Shown here piece after piece: positions 17,915 to 27,119 of a stretch of 64,000 nt of DNA. A program made the position numbers and the translations under genes. The DNA comes from Cellvibrio japonicus Ueda107 (GTDB taxonomy: Bacteria > Pseudomonadota > Gammaproteobacteria > Pseudomonadales > Cellvibrionaceae). The DNA lies in contig NC_010995.1 of NCBI RefSeq assembly GCF_000019225.1, forward strand, positions 3,666,501 through 3,730,500, read 5' to 3'. Positions within the stretch are counted from its first letter, which is position 1. Each line of letters opens with the position of its first letter. The notes below the pieces were generated by a model. It saw nothing but the letters and a program-made list of their open reading frames with translations, ran no database searches and had not been told where the DNA came from.

Positions 17915-19660
17915 ATGAGCAATTCCAACACGTTTTATATTAAAAAAGCGGCCGAGCCCTTTGATGCGATTGTCGTAGGCTCCGGTATTTCCGGCGGCTG
18001 GGCTGCCAAGGAACTCTGTGAAAAAGGCCTGAAAACCCTGATGGTGGAGCGCGGGCGCAATGTGGAACACCGCAAGGACTATATCGGCGAAGGCGTTCCC
18101 CCCTGGAAGATGCCCTTCCGCGGCCAGGTTGAAAAAGAATTGGCCGATAATGAATATTTCGTGCAGCAACGCTGCTACGCGTTTAACGATGCCACCAAGC
18201 ATTTTTTTATGAACGATAAGGACTACCCTTATCAAACACCGAAAGGCCGCCCCTGGTCGTGGATCCGCGGCAACCAATTGGGCGGCAAGTCCCTGCTCTG
18301 GCACCGTCAGTCCTATCGCATGAGTGAACTGGACTTCAACGCCAATGCCATCGATGGCCACGGCGTCGATTGGCCCATTCGCTACGCCGACCTCGCCCCC
18401 TGGTACGATCATGTGGAAGTTCACGCCGGCATCAGCGGCTCCCGTGAAAACCTTGCCATTTTACCGGACAGCAAATTCCTGCCGCCGTTTGAATTGAATG
18501 CGGTGGAAAAGGCGATGAAAGTCCGCATCGAAAAACAGTGGAAAGATCGCAAATTGATTATTGGCCGCTGCGCGCACTTGTCGGTGCCGGCGCCCCATCA
18601 CCTGGCCCAGGGCCGCATCCAATGCCAGGCGCGCAATGAATGCCAAAAAGGCTGTTCCTTCGGCGCTTATTTTTCGACACAAAGTTCAACCCTGCCGGCG
18701 GCAGTCAAAACCGGCAACCTGACGGTTGCCACCGACAGCATTGTGCACAGTGTCATTTACGATCCCAACACCAACCGCGCAACCGGCGTTCGGGTGATTG
18801 ATGCCGAAACCCTGGAGGTGCGCGAGTATTTTGCCAAGGTGGTGTTCCTGTGCGCATCAACCCTGGGCACCACACAAATCATGCTCAATTCTGTCAGTGA
18901 ACAGTTTCCCACCGGTATTGCCAATTCATCCGGGGCACTGGGGCATTACCTGATGGATCACCTCTACGGTGCCGGTGCCAGCGGGCGCGTGGAAGGTTTT
19001 GGTGAGGAATATTATTCCGGCCGCCGCCCAACCGGCATCGTCATTCCGCGTTTCCGCAATTTGAATCCGCAAAAGCCCGATGCCGATTTCCTGCGCGGTT
19101 ATTTCCTGATGGGCGGAGCCCACCGCGAAAACTGGAATGCAATCGGCAACCAGGAGGGCTTTGGTGCAGAACTAAAACAAAAAATCCGCACCGGTGGCGA
19201 TTGGATTTTCAGCTTATCCGGTTCCGGTGAAATGTTGCCGCGCTACGAAAACCAGGTTTCCCTGCACCCGACCCTCAAAGACAAATGGGGTATGCCGCAA
19301 CTCTTGATTGACTGTGCACTGACCGAAAACGATTGGAACATGTTTAACGACATCGCCGATACCTGCGCCAATATCCTGGAGACCATCGGTGTGAAAAATG
19401 TGAGCAAACACATCAGTGCCCCGGACAATTGGGAGCCGGGTTTGGCCATTCACGAAATGGGAACCGCGCGTATGGGCAAAGACCCGAAAAGTTCGGTGCT
19501 CAATGGCTGGAACCAGGCGCACGATGTGCCCAACCTGTTTGTGACCGACGGTGCCTGCATGAGCTCTTGTGCCTGGCAAAACCCCTCGCTCACCTATATG
19601 GCGATCAGTGCACGCGCGGCGGATTATGCGGCGCAACAATTAAAGCAAGGCAAACTCTAG
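17915..19660 (+). CDS. GMC oxidoreductase, periplasmic sugar (glycoside 3-) dehydrogenase large subunit
   Basis: A 581-residue FAD-dependent GMC oxidoreductase with the dinucleotide motif VGSGISGG at about residues 21-28, a Cys cluster (C-x5-C-x3-C) near residue 240, and the GMC C-terminal signature with a His in HEMGTARMG and Asn in QNPSLTYMA. It lacks its own signal peptide, so it probably leaves with the Tat signal of the small subunit. Pairing with a subunit-3-type partner and a TIM-barrel protein matches bacterial glucoside 3-dehydrogenase systems; substrate is inferred, not shown. Gluconate-type oxidation is an alternative. Confidence 0.85.
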   Translation: MSNSNTFYIKKAAEPFDAIVVGSGISGGWAAKELCEKGLKTLMVERGRNVEHRKDYIGEGVPPWKMPFRGQVEKELADNEYFVQQRCYAFNDATKHFFMNDKDYPYQTPKGRPWSWIRGNQLGGKSLLWHRQSYRMSELDFNANAIDGHGVDWPIRYADLAPWYDHVEVHAGISGSRENLAILPDSKFLPPFELNAVEKAMKVRIEKQWKDRKLIIGRCAHLSVPAPHHLAQGRIQCQARNECQKGCSFGAYFSTQSSTLPAAVKTGNLTVATDSIVHSVIYDPNTNRATGVRVIDAETLEVREYFAKVVFLCASTLGTTQIMLNSVSEQFPTGIANSSGALGHYLMDHLYGAGASGRVEGFGEEYYSGRRPTGIVIPRFRNLNPQKPDADFLRGYFLMGGAHRENWNAIGNQEGFGAELKQKIRTGGDWIFSLSGSGEMLPRYENQVSLHPTLKDKWGMPQLLIDCALTENDWNMFNDIADTCANILETIGVKNVSKHISAPDNWEPGLAIHEMGTARMGKDPKSSVLNGWNQAHDVPNLFVTDGACMSSCAWQNPSLTYMAISARAADYAAQQLKQGKL

Positions 19661-19695
19661 GTATACATCAATAGCGACCATTACAAGGACTCACT

Positions 19696-20571
19696 ATGAC
19701 TCTAAAAAAACAGCTACAAATCATCGGCATGGCAGGTTTACTGTCCTCTTCGATTGCGCTCTCCACTGGCGTATTGGCCGCAGCACCTGCGCCCACATCA
19801 CCGCAACTCAGCGTGCAGCTCTGGTCGGTGAAAGATGATGTTACGGCCGACTTTGAAGGCACCTTGACCAAACTTGCGGCCATGGGTTTCCAGGGGGTAG
19901 AGTTTGCCGGTACCTTTGGCAAATACGCTGACGATCCCAAGGGGCTGAAAACTTTTCTCGACAAACTGGGTTTGAAAGCTTCCGGCGCCCATGTGCCCTT
20001 TGAAAAACTTAACGACGCCAACTTTGAGGCGACGGTCGCCTTCTACAAAGCGATCGATTGCCATTACCTGATTATCCCGATGGATAAGCGCGCCTTCACC
20101 GCAGAGGGCGCGAAAGAGGTGGCAGCTGAATTACAGTTGATCCAGGAAAAACTGGCGCCCCACGGCATGCACACGGGTTACCACAACCACAAGGAAGAAA
20201 TGTTGGGTGAGCAAGGCAAAACCCCCTGGGATGTGATTGGCCAGGGTACGTCCAAGGCCGTAATCCTGCAGCAGGATGTCGGTTGGACAGAGGTTGCGGG
20301 AAAAGACCCGATTGACGTTATCAAAGCCTATCCGGGCCGCACCCTGACGACTCACTACAAAGCCTCGGCTCCCGCCGAAGGCAATAGTGAACACCCCATC
20401 ATTGGCCAGGACACCACTGACTGGAAAGCACTCATTAATGCCAATAAAACCTGGGGCGGCACCCTGTGGCTGGTTGTAGAGCAAGAGTCCTACCCTGAGG
20501 GTATGACCCCCATGCAAAGTGTCGAAGCCTCATTGAAAGGCCTGCAACGCATTATTGCGGATATGCAGTAA
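19696..20571 (+). CDS. Exported sugar phosphate isomerase/epimerase-like TIM-barrel protein
   Basis: A 291-residue protein of the AP-endonuclease-2-type sugar isomerase superfamily with a signal peptide (cleavage near residue 35, VLAAAPA), so it acts in the periplasm. Conserved elements include QLWSVKDD at the barrel start, GVEFAGT, a metal-ligand GYHNHKEEM block and DVGW. The metal ligands expected for the fold (Glu, Asp, His) appear to be present. It sits 35 bp after the GMC gene. Exported members next to such dehydrogenases may cleave or rearrange 3-keto glycosides; that role here is inference. Confidence 0.82.
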   Translation: MTLKKQLQIIGMAGLLSSSIALSTGVLAAAPAPTSPQLSVQLWSVKDDVTADFEGTLTKLAAMGFQGVEFAGTFGKYADDPKGLKTFLDKLGLKASGAHVPFEKLNDANFEATVAFYKAIDCHYLIIPMDKRAFTAEGAKEVAAELQLIQEKLAPHGMHTGYHNHKEEMLGEQGKTPWDVIGQGTSKAVILQQDVGWTEVAGKDPIDVIKAYPGRTLTTHYKASAPAEGNSEHPIIGQDTTDWKALINANKTWGGTLWLVVEQESYPEGMTPMQSVEASLKGLQRIIADMQ

Positions 20572-20613
20572 TTTTTTGCGCTGCTACCACCACACCTGAT
20601 AACGGAACCCTCC

Positions 20614-21696
20614 ATGAAACCACATGCACTCATCGGCCTGCTGGCCGGTATGCTATTGTCTTCCAGCCTTTATGCAGCCGACTCAACCAAGCCGCTCCCA
20701 CTGCATATCGGCGGCCGCGTTTTGGTAGAAAGCCCGGCAAACCAACCCGTATCCTATACGTACTCCTGGCCTGCCGTGTATTTTGAAACCGCCTTTAAAG
20801 GCCAATCCTTAACCCTGAAATTTGATGATGACCAGAATATTTTCCGCCTGATTGTGGATGATAAGGCACCCGTGGTTATCAATAAGCCGGGCAAGGTCGA
20901 TTACCCGGTCGAATCCCTGGCGCCGGGCAAGCACCGGGTCAGGCTCGAAAAACTCACCGAAACCCAATCCACCAGCGGGCGCTTCCTGGGTTTTTATACT
21001 GACCCATCCGCCAAGCCACTGGCGCTGCCCAAGCGCAAGCGCCAGATCGAATTTATCGGTGACTCCTTTACCGTTGGTTATGGCAATACATCGCCCAGCC
21101 GGGAGTGTACGGACGAAGAATTATTTAAAACCACCAACTCACAAATGGCGTTTGGCCCTTTGACGGCGAAAGCCTTTGACGCGGATTATCAAATCAATGC
21201 CTCGTCCGGATTCGGTATTGTGCGCAATTACAACGGCACCTCGCCCGATAAAAGCCTGTTATCACTTTATCCCTATACCCTGAACAATCCCGACCAGCTT
21301 TACCACAACAAACATTGGAAACCGCAAGTGATTGTGATTGGTTTAGGTACGAACGATTTTTCCACCGCGCTCAATGACAATGAGCGCTGGAAAACCCGCG
21401 AGGCCTTGCACGCCGACTATGTGGCGAACTATGTCAAATTCGTTAAACAGTTACATAGCAACAACGCCAGGGCCCAGTTTATTTTGATGAATTCTGACCA
21501 ATCGAATGGAGAAATTGCCGAGCAGGTTGGCAAGGTAGTGGCGCAGCTTAAGGGTGGCGGTCTCCATCAGGTAGAGCAGATTGTTTTTAAAGGATTGGAC
21601 TACAGCGGCTGTCATTGGCACCCCTCGGCCAACGATGATCAACTGCTGGCCAATCTGCTAATTACCCATTTGCAGCAGAAAAAAGGTATCTGGTAA
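20614..21696 (+). CDS. CE2 family carbohydrate acetyl esterase
   Basis: A 360-residue secreted esterase of carbohydrate esterase family 2, which removes acetyl groups from plant polysaccharides. The signal peptide ends near residue 22 (LYA-AD). An N-terminal jelly-roll domain (to about residue 135) precedes an SGNH-hydrolase domain with the nucleophile in FIGDSFTVGYG (near residue 150), GLGTNDF and the catalytic His in CHWHPS. C. japonicus is known to have several CE2 enzymes; I cannot say which this is. It begins 42 bp after the TIM-barrel gene, so it may be in the same transcript. Confidence 0.88.
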   Translation: MKPHALIGLLAGMLLSSSLYAADSTKPLPLHIGGRVLVESPANQPVSYTYSWPAVYFETAFKGQSLTLKFDDDQNIFRLIVDDKAPVVINKPGKVDYPVESLAPGKHRVRLEKLTETQSTSGRFLGFYTDPSAKPLALPKRKRQIEFIGDSFTVGYGNTSPSRECTDEELFKTTNSQMAFGPLTAKAFDADYQINASSGFGIVRNYNGTSPDKSLLSLYPYTLNNPDQLYHNKHWKPQVIVIGLGTNDFSTALNDNERWKTREALHADYVANYVKFVKQLHSNNARAQFILMNSDQSNGEIAEQVGKVVAQLKGGGLHQVEQIVFKGLDYSGCHWHPSANDDQLLANLLITHLQQKKGIW

Positions 21697-21738
21697 ATCG
21701 GGAATGATTTATGAACACCATAGGATGTGTACGAAGAT

Positions 21739-21772
21739 AATCAAAAGGCCTGCAATTGCAGGCCTTTTGATT
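21739..21772. terminator. Bidirectional intrinsic terminator
   Basis: A near-perfect palindrome, AATCAAAAGGCCTGCA followed by its complement, lies between the convergent CE2 and pel10A genes. Confidence 0.92.
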
Positions 21773-21795
21773 AGTGCGGAGGGAAGTACACCAGG

Positions 21796-23745
21796 TTACA
21801 GGTAACCCACTTTCTGGGCGAAGTTGATAATCGAGGTTCCATAGTTACCACCCCAGCTATAGCCGGTGCGACGCTCCAGGGACATTTGGGTAATGTCATA
21901 GAACTTGCTGCCGTCACGATCACTGAAGAAACCGCGGTTAGTGTTCAAATCGTAAAAACGATACCACATTTTACTGCCTGCCCTGGGTACGATGGGATTG
22001 GTAGCCGCGAGGGATGAATCGTAGGTATACCCCTCAAGGTAAGTTCTCGGACTATTGAACCAGGCAACCCCCGCTCTTACCGCGCGTTCGATCTCCGCCG
22101 TTTGCGGTTGCGTCATCAGGAATGCCAGGACGCCTACAGATTCACTGCCACTCAATGACTCAAGTTCATAGGCGCGAGCTTTTTTCGGTTGGTAATCCAG
22201 GGCACCGTGCTGTGCGCACCAAACGGTTAATACACCATTCTGCTTCCACTGGGCCTTGAGGATATAGTCAGTGCCTTTGGTCACCGCTGTTTTGAAACGC
22301 GTGCGATCACTGTCAGAGAATACATCGGTATCAAAAGGCGCGCGCTTGTTGGCCGCAAAATCCAATACCGTTAAGGCATAGGCCATACCGTTATCGTTAA
22401 AGGTGGCATGATCAGAATAGCCACCTTTCAACGGATAAAACTGCGGCAGGGCACCGGTGCTGTATTGTGAGTTCACCAAAAAGTTAGCCGCCTTGCGCAC
22501 GGCATCGCGGTATTTGGTATTGCCTCCGCTTTTGTAAACCTCGGCGAGGAATACCATTTCAGTAATGGTTGCCCCATTGTCGATAGTGCCGCTCTCATTG
22601 CCGCCACCGCCATTGCCGACACTGTTGTAATCCAGGTTCTTCGGCCAGCCGCCGTTATTTTGCTGGTAAGACAACACCACATCCGCACGGCTGGCAGACC
22701 ATTTTGTGCGCGCATTGTTTAACCAATTGGCTGCCGGGTTGCCATCCAGGGTTAGCATCCGGCCTGTCGCCTGGCTGGAGGACGAGCTGCTGGCCACACT
22801 GGAGCTGGACCTGACTGAAGAGACACTGCTACCGGTATTGCCGCTGCAGGAACCGGCGGTGGTTGACGCCCCCTCTACTCGCAGGTAGTCAATATTGGCC
22901 AGGCCATCGGCAGTGCGCGAGGTCAATTGCACCAGGTTGTTGCCCTGTACCAGGTCTACCTCAACCGTCACCGTTTGCCAGGTCGTCCAGGCGCCGGTAG
23001 CGGGCAGGCTCAGGGTGTAATTACCGTTGCTGCCACCGTTAATCAGCAATGAACCATCGCGACTGGCTGAACCACCATTGGCAAAGCGCACTGTGAGCTT
23101 GTAGCGGCTGCTGGTACTGGCCGCAACTGCCCACACAATGGCAGCACCCAGCGCGTTATCGGTATTGGCGTAACCGGTACCGGTAAATCCGCCGTTGGTG
23201 GATTCATTGGCAATACCATCCACGCGGCAAAAGCCGGCCTGCACTTCCTGGAGGGTCAAGGTTGAGAGCGCCTGGGAGCTCTGTACCGAACTGCTGGAGG
23301 AAGAACTCCTGACACTGGACGAACTGCTTACCGGTGTACTGGACACACTGCTCACCGATGAGGTGGCGGTTCCGCACAGGGTGCCGTTCACCCCGGGAGC
23401 ACCTGCGCTGCCATTGGCCTGGAAGCCAAAGCTGGCGGAGGCGCCCGGCGCCAGGGTGCCATTCCACCCCAGGGAAGCAGCAGTGTAAGGATTGGAGCCA
23501 CTCAGGGTCGCATTCCAGGCATTGGTCACGGTTGCACCACTTTCCTGCCAGGACACCGACCAGTTGCTCACGGCCTGGCCGGTATCGTTTGTGACGTTAA
23601 TTTCAGCGGTAAACCCCGAGCCCCAATTATTCGTGACCTTGTAACTGCAGGCGGCCCAGGCAGGCGCCACCTGGCTGATGGCGGTTACTGCCAGGAGCGA
23701 TGTCATGAAAAAACGGGATACAGGTAAAAAATGAAGTGTTCGCAT
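21796..23745 (-). CDS. pel10A: Pectate lyase Pel10A (CBM2-CBM35-PL10)
   Basis: Secreted family 10 polysaccharide lyase that cleaves polygalacturonate by beta-elimination. The 649 residues comprise a signal peptide (1-31, ending AWA), a CBM2 cellulose-binding module (about 32-128), a Ser-rich linker, a CBM35 module (about 160-300), a second Ser-rich linker and the PL10 catalytic module (about 325-649). Arg610, the catalytic base described for C. japonicus Pel10A, falls in FSDRDG when counted here. The protein can therefore anchor to cellulose while attacking pectin. Ribosome site AAGGA precedes the ATG. Transcribed away from the CBM2-metallopeptidase genes across a 772-bp region. Confidence 0.95.
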   Translation of the reverse strand: MRTLHFLPVSRFFMTSLLAVTAISQVAPAWAACSYKVTNNWGSGFTAEINVTNDTGQAVSNWSVSWQESGATVTNAWNATLSGSNPYTAASLGWNGTLAPGASASFGFQANGSAGAPGVNGTLCGTATSSVSSVSSTPVSSSSSVRSSSSSSSVQSSQALSTLTLQEVQAGFCRVDGIANESTNGGFTGTGYANTDNALGAAIVWAVAASTSSRYKLTVRFANGGSASRDGSLLINGGSNGNYTLSLPATGAWTTWQTVTVEVDLVQGNNLVQLTSRTADGLANIDYLRVEGASTTAGSCSGNTGSSVSSVRSSSSVASSSSSSQATGRMLTLDGNPAANWLNNARTKWSASRADVVLSYQQNNGGWPKNLDYNSVGNGGGGNESGTIDNGATITEMVFLAEVYKSGGNTKYRDAVRKAANFLVNSQYSTGALPQFYPLKGGYSDHATFNDNGMAYALTVLDFAANKRAPFDTDVFSDSDRTRFKTAVTKGTDYILKAQWKQNGVLTVWCAQHGALDYQPKKARAYELESLSGSESVGVLAFLMTQPQTAEIERAVRAGVAWFNSPRTYLEGYTYDSSLAATNPIVPRAGSKMWYRFYDLNTNRGFFSDRDGSKFYDITQMSLERRTGYSWGGNYGTSIINFAQKVGYL

Positions 23746-24517
23746 TGGTTTTCCTTCAGTACATTCTTATTGTTAATGTCAGATGCGCAGGCGAACCAGG
23801 CCGACTCGCATTACACACCCCCAATCAGTTATCCGGTGCTGCCGGGCCAGTAGAGACCGATACCCTGTTTCGAAAAGCGCCAAATGACAGCGCTATCATT
23901 TCCGAATAAAACACGCCGAATTTTTATTAGTAATCAGACATTCATTAGCCAATAGAAACGAATGGCAGCACCATTCTATTGAGCCCATACAAGGTGCACC
24001 AAGCAGGTACAACAGCACCTGTGCCTTATTTGTTGAAACGCTGGTTGTGCTAATGTCGTGCAAAGCAATGTAAACGGTTACTTATTTTTTACAGTGAAAC
24101 TGACATTCACCTATAAAACATTTGTATGACGACTTATGTAACGCCTGTGCACCATTTTAGTCGCCACCAACGGCAGCAAGGCAGTTTTGCGATTGTCACC
24201 AGCAGCCTCACGACCATTGCGAATATATGTGTGCTAATGCGACATAGCAAAGTGCCCTTAACCACAGGGGCATTACACACACAGGGTAGAAGCCTTGTCA
24301 AAATAACATCGCCTGTTTGAGAAAGGATTCCAGGATGAACACCAAACAGGTCACCCCGGCAACGGAAATAAATCTTACTTTAACAATAATCACTCAAATA
24401 CGATTAATGTGTCCTTGATCCGTGACATCGCCAGCCCCTACCCTGCCGCCGCAATCCATTAATAACAATCCTTCAAGGTAGTAATAACAACTCTTCAAGG
24501 TCGAGAGGAACAACCCT
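23746..24517. other. Divergent promoter region, 772 bp
   Basis: This gene-free region separates pel10A from the CBM2-metallopeptidase pair and must hold both promoters. TGTAAACGGTTAC at 24069-24081 resembles a LacI-type half-palindrome. Short ORFs here lack ribosome sites and family signatures. Confidence 0.55.
24069..24081. promoter_or_regulatory. Candidate operator TGTAAACGGTTAC
   Basis: An imperfect palindrome with a central CG, about 440 bp before the first CBM2-metallopeptidase gene and 325 bp before pel10A. It is similar in form to the sites at 17090 and 42250. Confidence 0.3.
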
Positions 24518-26974
24518 ATGTTTGGATACTCTGTCAAAGGCTATGGTCGCACCGCCCTCCTCGGGCTGGGATTATTAACCGCCGTCTGGAGCACCAGTGC
24601 AGCCGCCGCTTGTCGCTACACCGTCACCAATTCCTGGGGCAACGGCTTCACCGCGGCAATACGCATTACCAACGATACCAACACCACCGTTAACAGCTGG
24701 CAGGTAAATTGGAGCTATACACGCAACAGCGTTACCAATGCCTGGAATGCGCAACTCAGCGGCAATTACACCGCCAGTAACCTCACCTGGAATGGCCGTC
24801 TTAATCCGGGCCAATCCGTCGAATTTGGTTTGCAGGGCGCCAGTAATGGCGGCGCTATAGAAACACCGGATATCCGCGGCGCCCTGTGCAGCGCCGCTAC
24901 AACCAGCTCAACGGCCAGCTCAGTCAATTCTGTCGCCAGTTCTGCAGCAGCCGCCAATATTGCCGGCCTGGCGAGTGCCTCAACGTCTTATGTATCGCCC
25001 TGGGAACGCTTAAGTGCAGTTAACGACAACAGCAACCCCTCCCACTCCAACGATAAATCGGCCGGTGCCTATGGCAACTGGAATAACCCCAACTCCATCC
25101 AGTGGGTGCAATACGATTGGCCACAATCCTATCGCCTGGAATCAACCCAGGTTTACTGGTTTGACGACAACGGCGGTGTGCTGACCCCCACGCGCGCCTA
25201 TGTTGAATATTGGAATGGCAGCAGTTGGATCAACGCCGGTAATGTGCCCCTGGCCAAAAATGCCTTCAACACCTTGGTGTTGAATAATATCGTTACCAAT
25301 CGCCTGCGCGTGTCCATGCTGAACACCCAGCAATCCACCGGTATTTTGGAATGGCGCGTACTTGGCACGGCTACGGGGGGAACCGCGTCGTCAAGCCTGA
25401 GCAGTTCAAGCAGCAGTGTAACGCCCGCCAGTAGCAGTGCTCGCAGTAGTTCTTCAGCCGTCAGTAGTTCTTCGATAGCGAGCAGCCCAAGTAGCAGTGT
25501 GTTAAGCAGTAGTCTCTCATCGCGTAGCAGCCTGGCGAGCAGCAGTGCCAGCTCTACCCCCGTCGCCCAATGTGATGCCCACACCTGGCCCAACTACGAG
25601 CCTGATTTGAATTACGACCTGCGCACCGATTTCGGCCAAGTGGACACCAGCAAATTCCGCATTTATTACGGCTGCCCGCAAAATGTAATCGCCGGTGTAA
25701 AAACCATGGGCCGCTTTGCGTTTATCTGGGGCCACAACCGCAATCCATCCATCACCGATGCCGATATTGATCGTGTGTTGAGAAACCTGAATGAAGATGC
25801 GGACTACATCCACAACGTGATGGGCTGGCCCGTGGATCGCCTGCAACAGGAAGGCTATTTCAGCAATGTGTATCTCTATGGTTCAGGCCTGTGTACCGAT
25901 CGCGCCGCCAACACCGAGCGCGGTGGCTGGCAGAGTGGCATCAATGGCTATCCCATGGTGTTGCTGTCCTATTACCCGGTGGTGACACCGAGCGAGCGCG
26001 GCGGGATTACCCACGAATTTATCCACACCATCATGGCCACGCGCGGCAACAAAGCGGCCTGGTTTAATGAGGGCGGCAACACCTGGTTGCAGATGAACCT
26101 CGAAGCCTCGCGCAATAACCAATACGGTGTGGGTTTCCTCGACGCCACCTCCTTCCTGGCACCGCACATGCCGATTGAAAACTACAGTGGCTGGTTACAG
26201 GATGGTTCGTTTGGCGGCCCCAATGCCGAGGGCGTTAATCGCTCGGTGAACGGGCAACAGATTTCCACCTGGCGCGAATACCTGGGCGGCAACCAATACA
26301 ACTCAGCGTTTGCGCACTTCCTGGCGGAACATGTCTCCAAAGGTGCCAACGGCTGGATTTGGGCCAAGGGACCGCACAACCACATCCTGCGCTCACTCGC
26401 GAGTGGCGCGGGCGAAGAACAGACCCAGCGCATGATCATGGAATTCCGCGCACGCCAGGCCATGGTGGACTTCGGCCCCTGGAGCAACGGATTCAAAGTG
26501 CCTATCAATAACAACTGGGGCAGGACCATCAATGCCGAGCGTATCGCGGGCGGTATCTGGCAAGATCCGGGACCACATCGCCTGACCTTCTATGCGGAAA
26601 CCCGCCAGGAAGGCAGCCTGTTAATCCCCAAAACCGAAACCCTGCCCGGCTGGAGCGGCGCCAACCAGATTCCATTGCGCACCAACGGCAACCAGGTGCG
26701 GGTGAACTTCCAACCCCTGGCGCAAAACATGCGCATCCAGCTTGCGTATCGCGCCGCCGATGGCACAGCGGTTTACAGCAAACCGGCAGCCAGTGGCGAG
26801 GTGTGTCTGAATTTGAACAAGGCACCGAAAAACGGTGTGGTCGTCGCTATCGTGAGCAATGTGGATTACCTCTATAACGGCGAGGAAACCCGCACCCGCA
26901 AACACGATTACCGCCTCCAGCTGATCAACGGTGTTTCCGGTACAGCAACACTGTACGACAAGCACTATCAATAA
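24518..26974 (+). CDS. Secreted CBM2 protein with HExxH metallopeptidase-like module (paralogue A)
   Basis: An 818-residue modular secreted protein: signal peptide (1-31), CBM2 (about 32-128), a 142-residue discoidin-like beta-sandwich (about 147-288), a Ser-rich linker (about 290-350) and a C-terminal region of about 460 residues. The C-terminal region has HEFIH at residues 499-503 and WFNEGGNTW with Glu518, matching the zinc-binding pattern of gluzincin peptidases (HExxH plus downstream Glu). I cannot name the family; DUF6055-type proteins are a possibility. It would bind cellulose and perhaps cut a wall glycoprotein or a co-secreted protein. Ribosome site GAGGAAC. A paralogue follows. Confidence 0.82.
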   Translation: MFGYSVKGYGRTALLGLGLLTAVWSTSAAAACRYTVTNSWGNGFTAAIRITNDTNTTVNSWQVNWSYTRNSVTNAWNAQLSGNYTASNLTWNGRLNPGQSVEFGLQGASNGGAIETPDIRGALCSAATTSSTASSVNSVASSAAAANIAGLASASTSYVSPWERLSAVNDNSNPSHSNDKSAGAYGNWNNPNSIQWVQYDWPQSYRLESTQVYWFDDNGGVLTPTRAYVEYWNGSSWINAGNVPLAKNAFNTLVLNNIVTNRLRVSMLNTQQSTGILEWRVLGTATGGTASSSLSSSSSSVTPASSSARSSSSAVSSSSIASSPSSSVLSSSLSSRSSLASSSASSTPVAQCDAHTWPNYEPDLNYDLRTDFGQVDTSKFRIYYGCPQNVIAGVKTMGRFAFIWGHNRNPSITDADIDRVLRNLNEDADYIHNVMGWPVDRLQQEGYFSNVYLYGSGLCTDRAANTERGGWQSGINGYPMVLLSYYPVVTPSERGGITHEFIHTIMATRGNKAAWFNEGGNTWLQMNLEASRNNQYGVGFLDATSFLAPHMPIENYSGWLQDGSFGGPNAEGVNRSVNGQQISTWREYLGGNQYNSAFAHFLAEHVSKGANGWIWAKGPHNHILRSLASGAGEEQTQRMIMEFRARQAMVDFGPWSNGFKVPINNNWGRTINAERIAGGIWQDPGPHRLTFYAETRQEGSLLIPKTETLPGWSGANQIPLRTNGNQVRVNFQPLAQNMRIQLAYRAADGTAVYSKPAASGEVCLNLNKAPKNGVVVAIVSNVDYLYNGEETRTRKHDYRLQLINGVSGTATLYDKHYQ
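24956..25380 (+). repeat. Discoidin-like domain coding repeat, copy 1
   Basis: Aligns without gaps to 27585-28009 (offset 2629). The encoded 142 residues differ at about 16 positions, and the last third is nearly identical at DNA level. It marks a tandem gene duplication or later conversion. Confidence 0.88.
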
Positions 26975-27119
26975 CTTAAATAGCTCGCCAACCGATTCGG
27001 CCGCCGACCTAAAGGGCGGCTGAATCGCCTGCCGTTGGCATTGGCCCCAGCCGACATAAATGCCATGTGTTCACAAGAGTGAAAGGCGACTTATTAAAAA
27101 ATTGCAAAGGAGCGTCCTT

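Noticed and set aside
24126..24320. A 64-codon frame in the pel10A divergent promoter region
   Set aside because: No ribosome site, no family features and a composition like the surrounding noncoding DNA.
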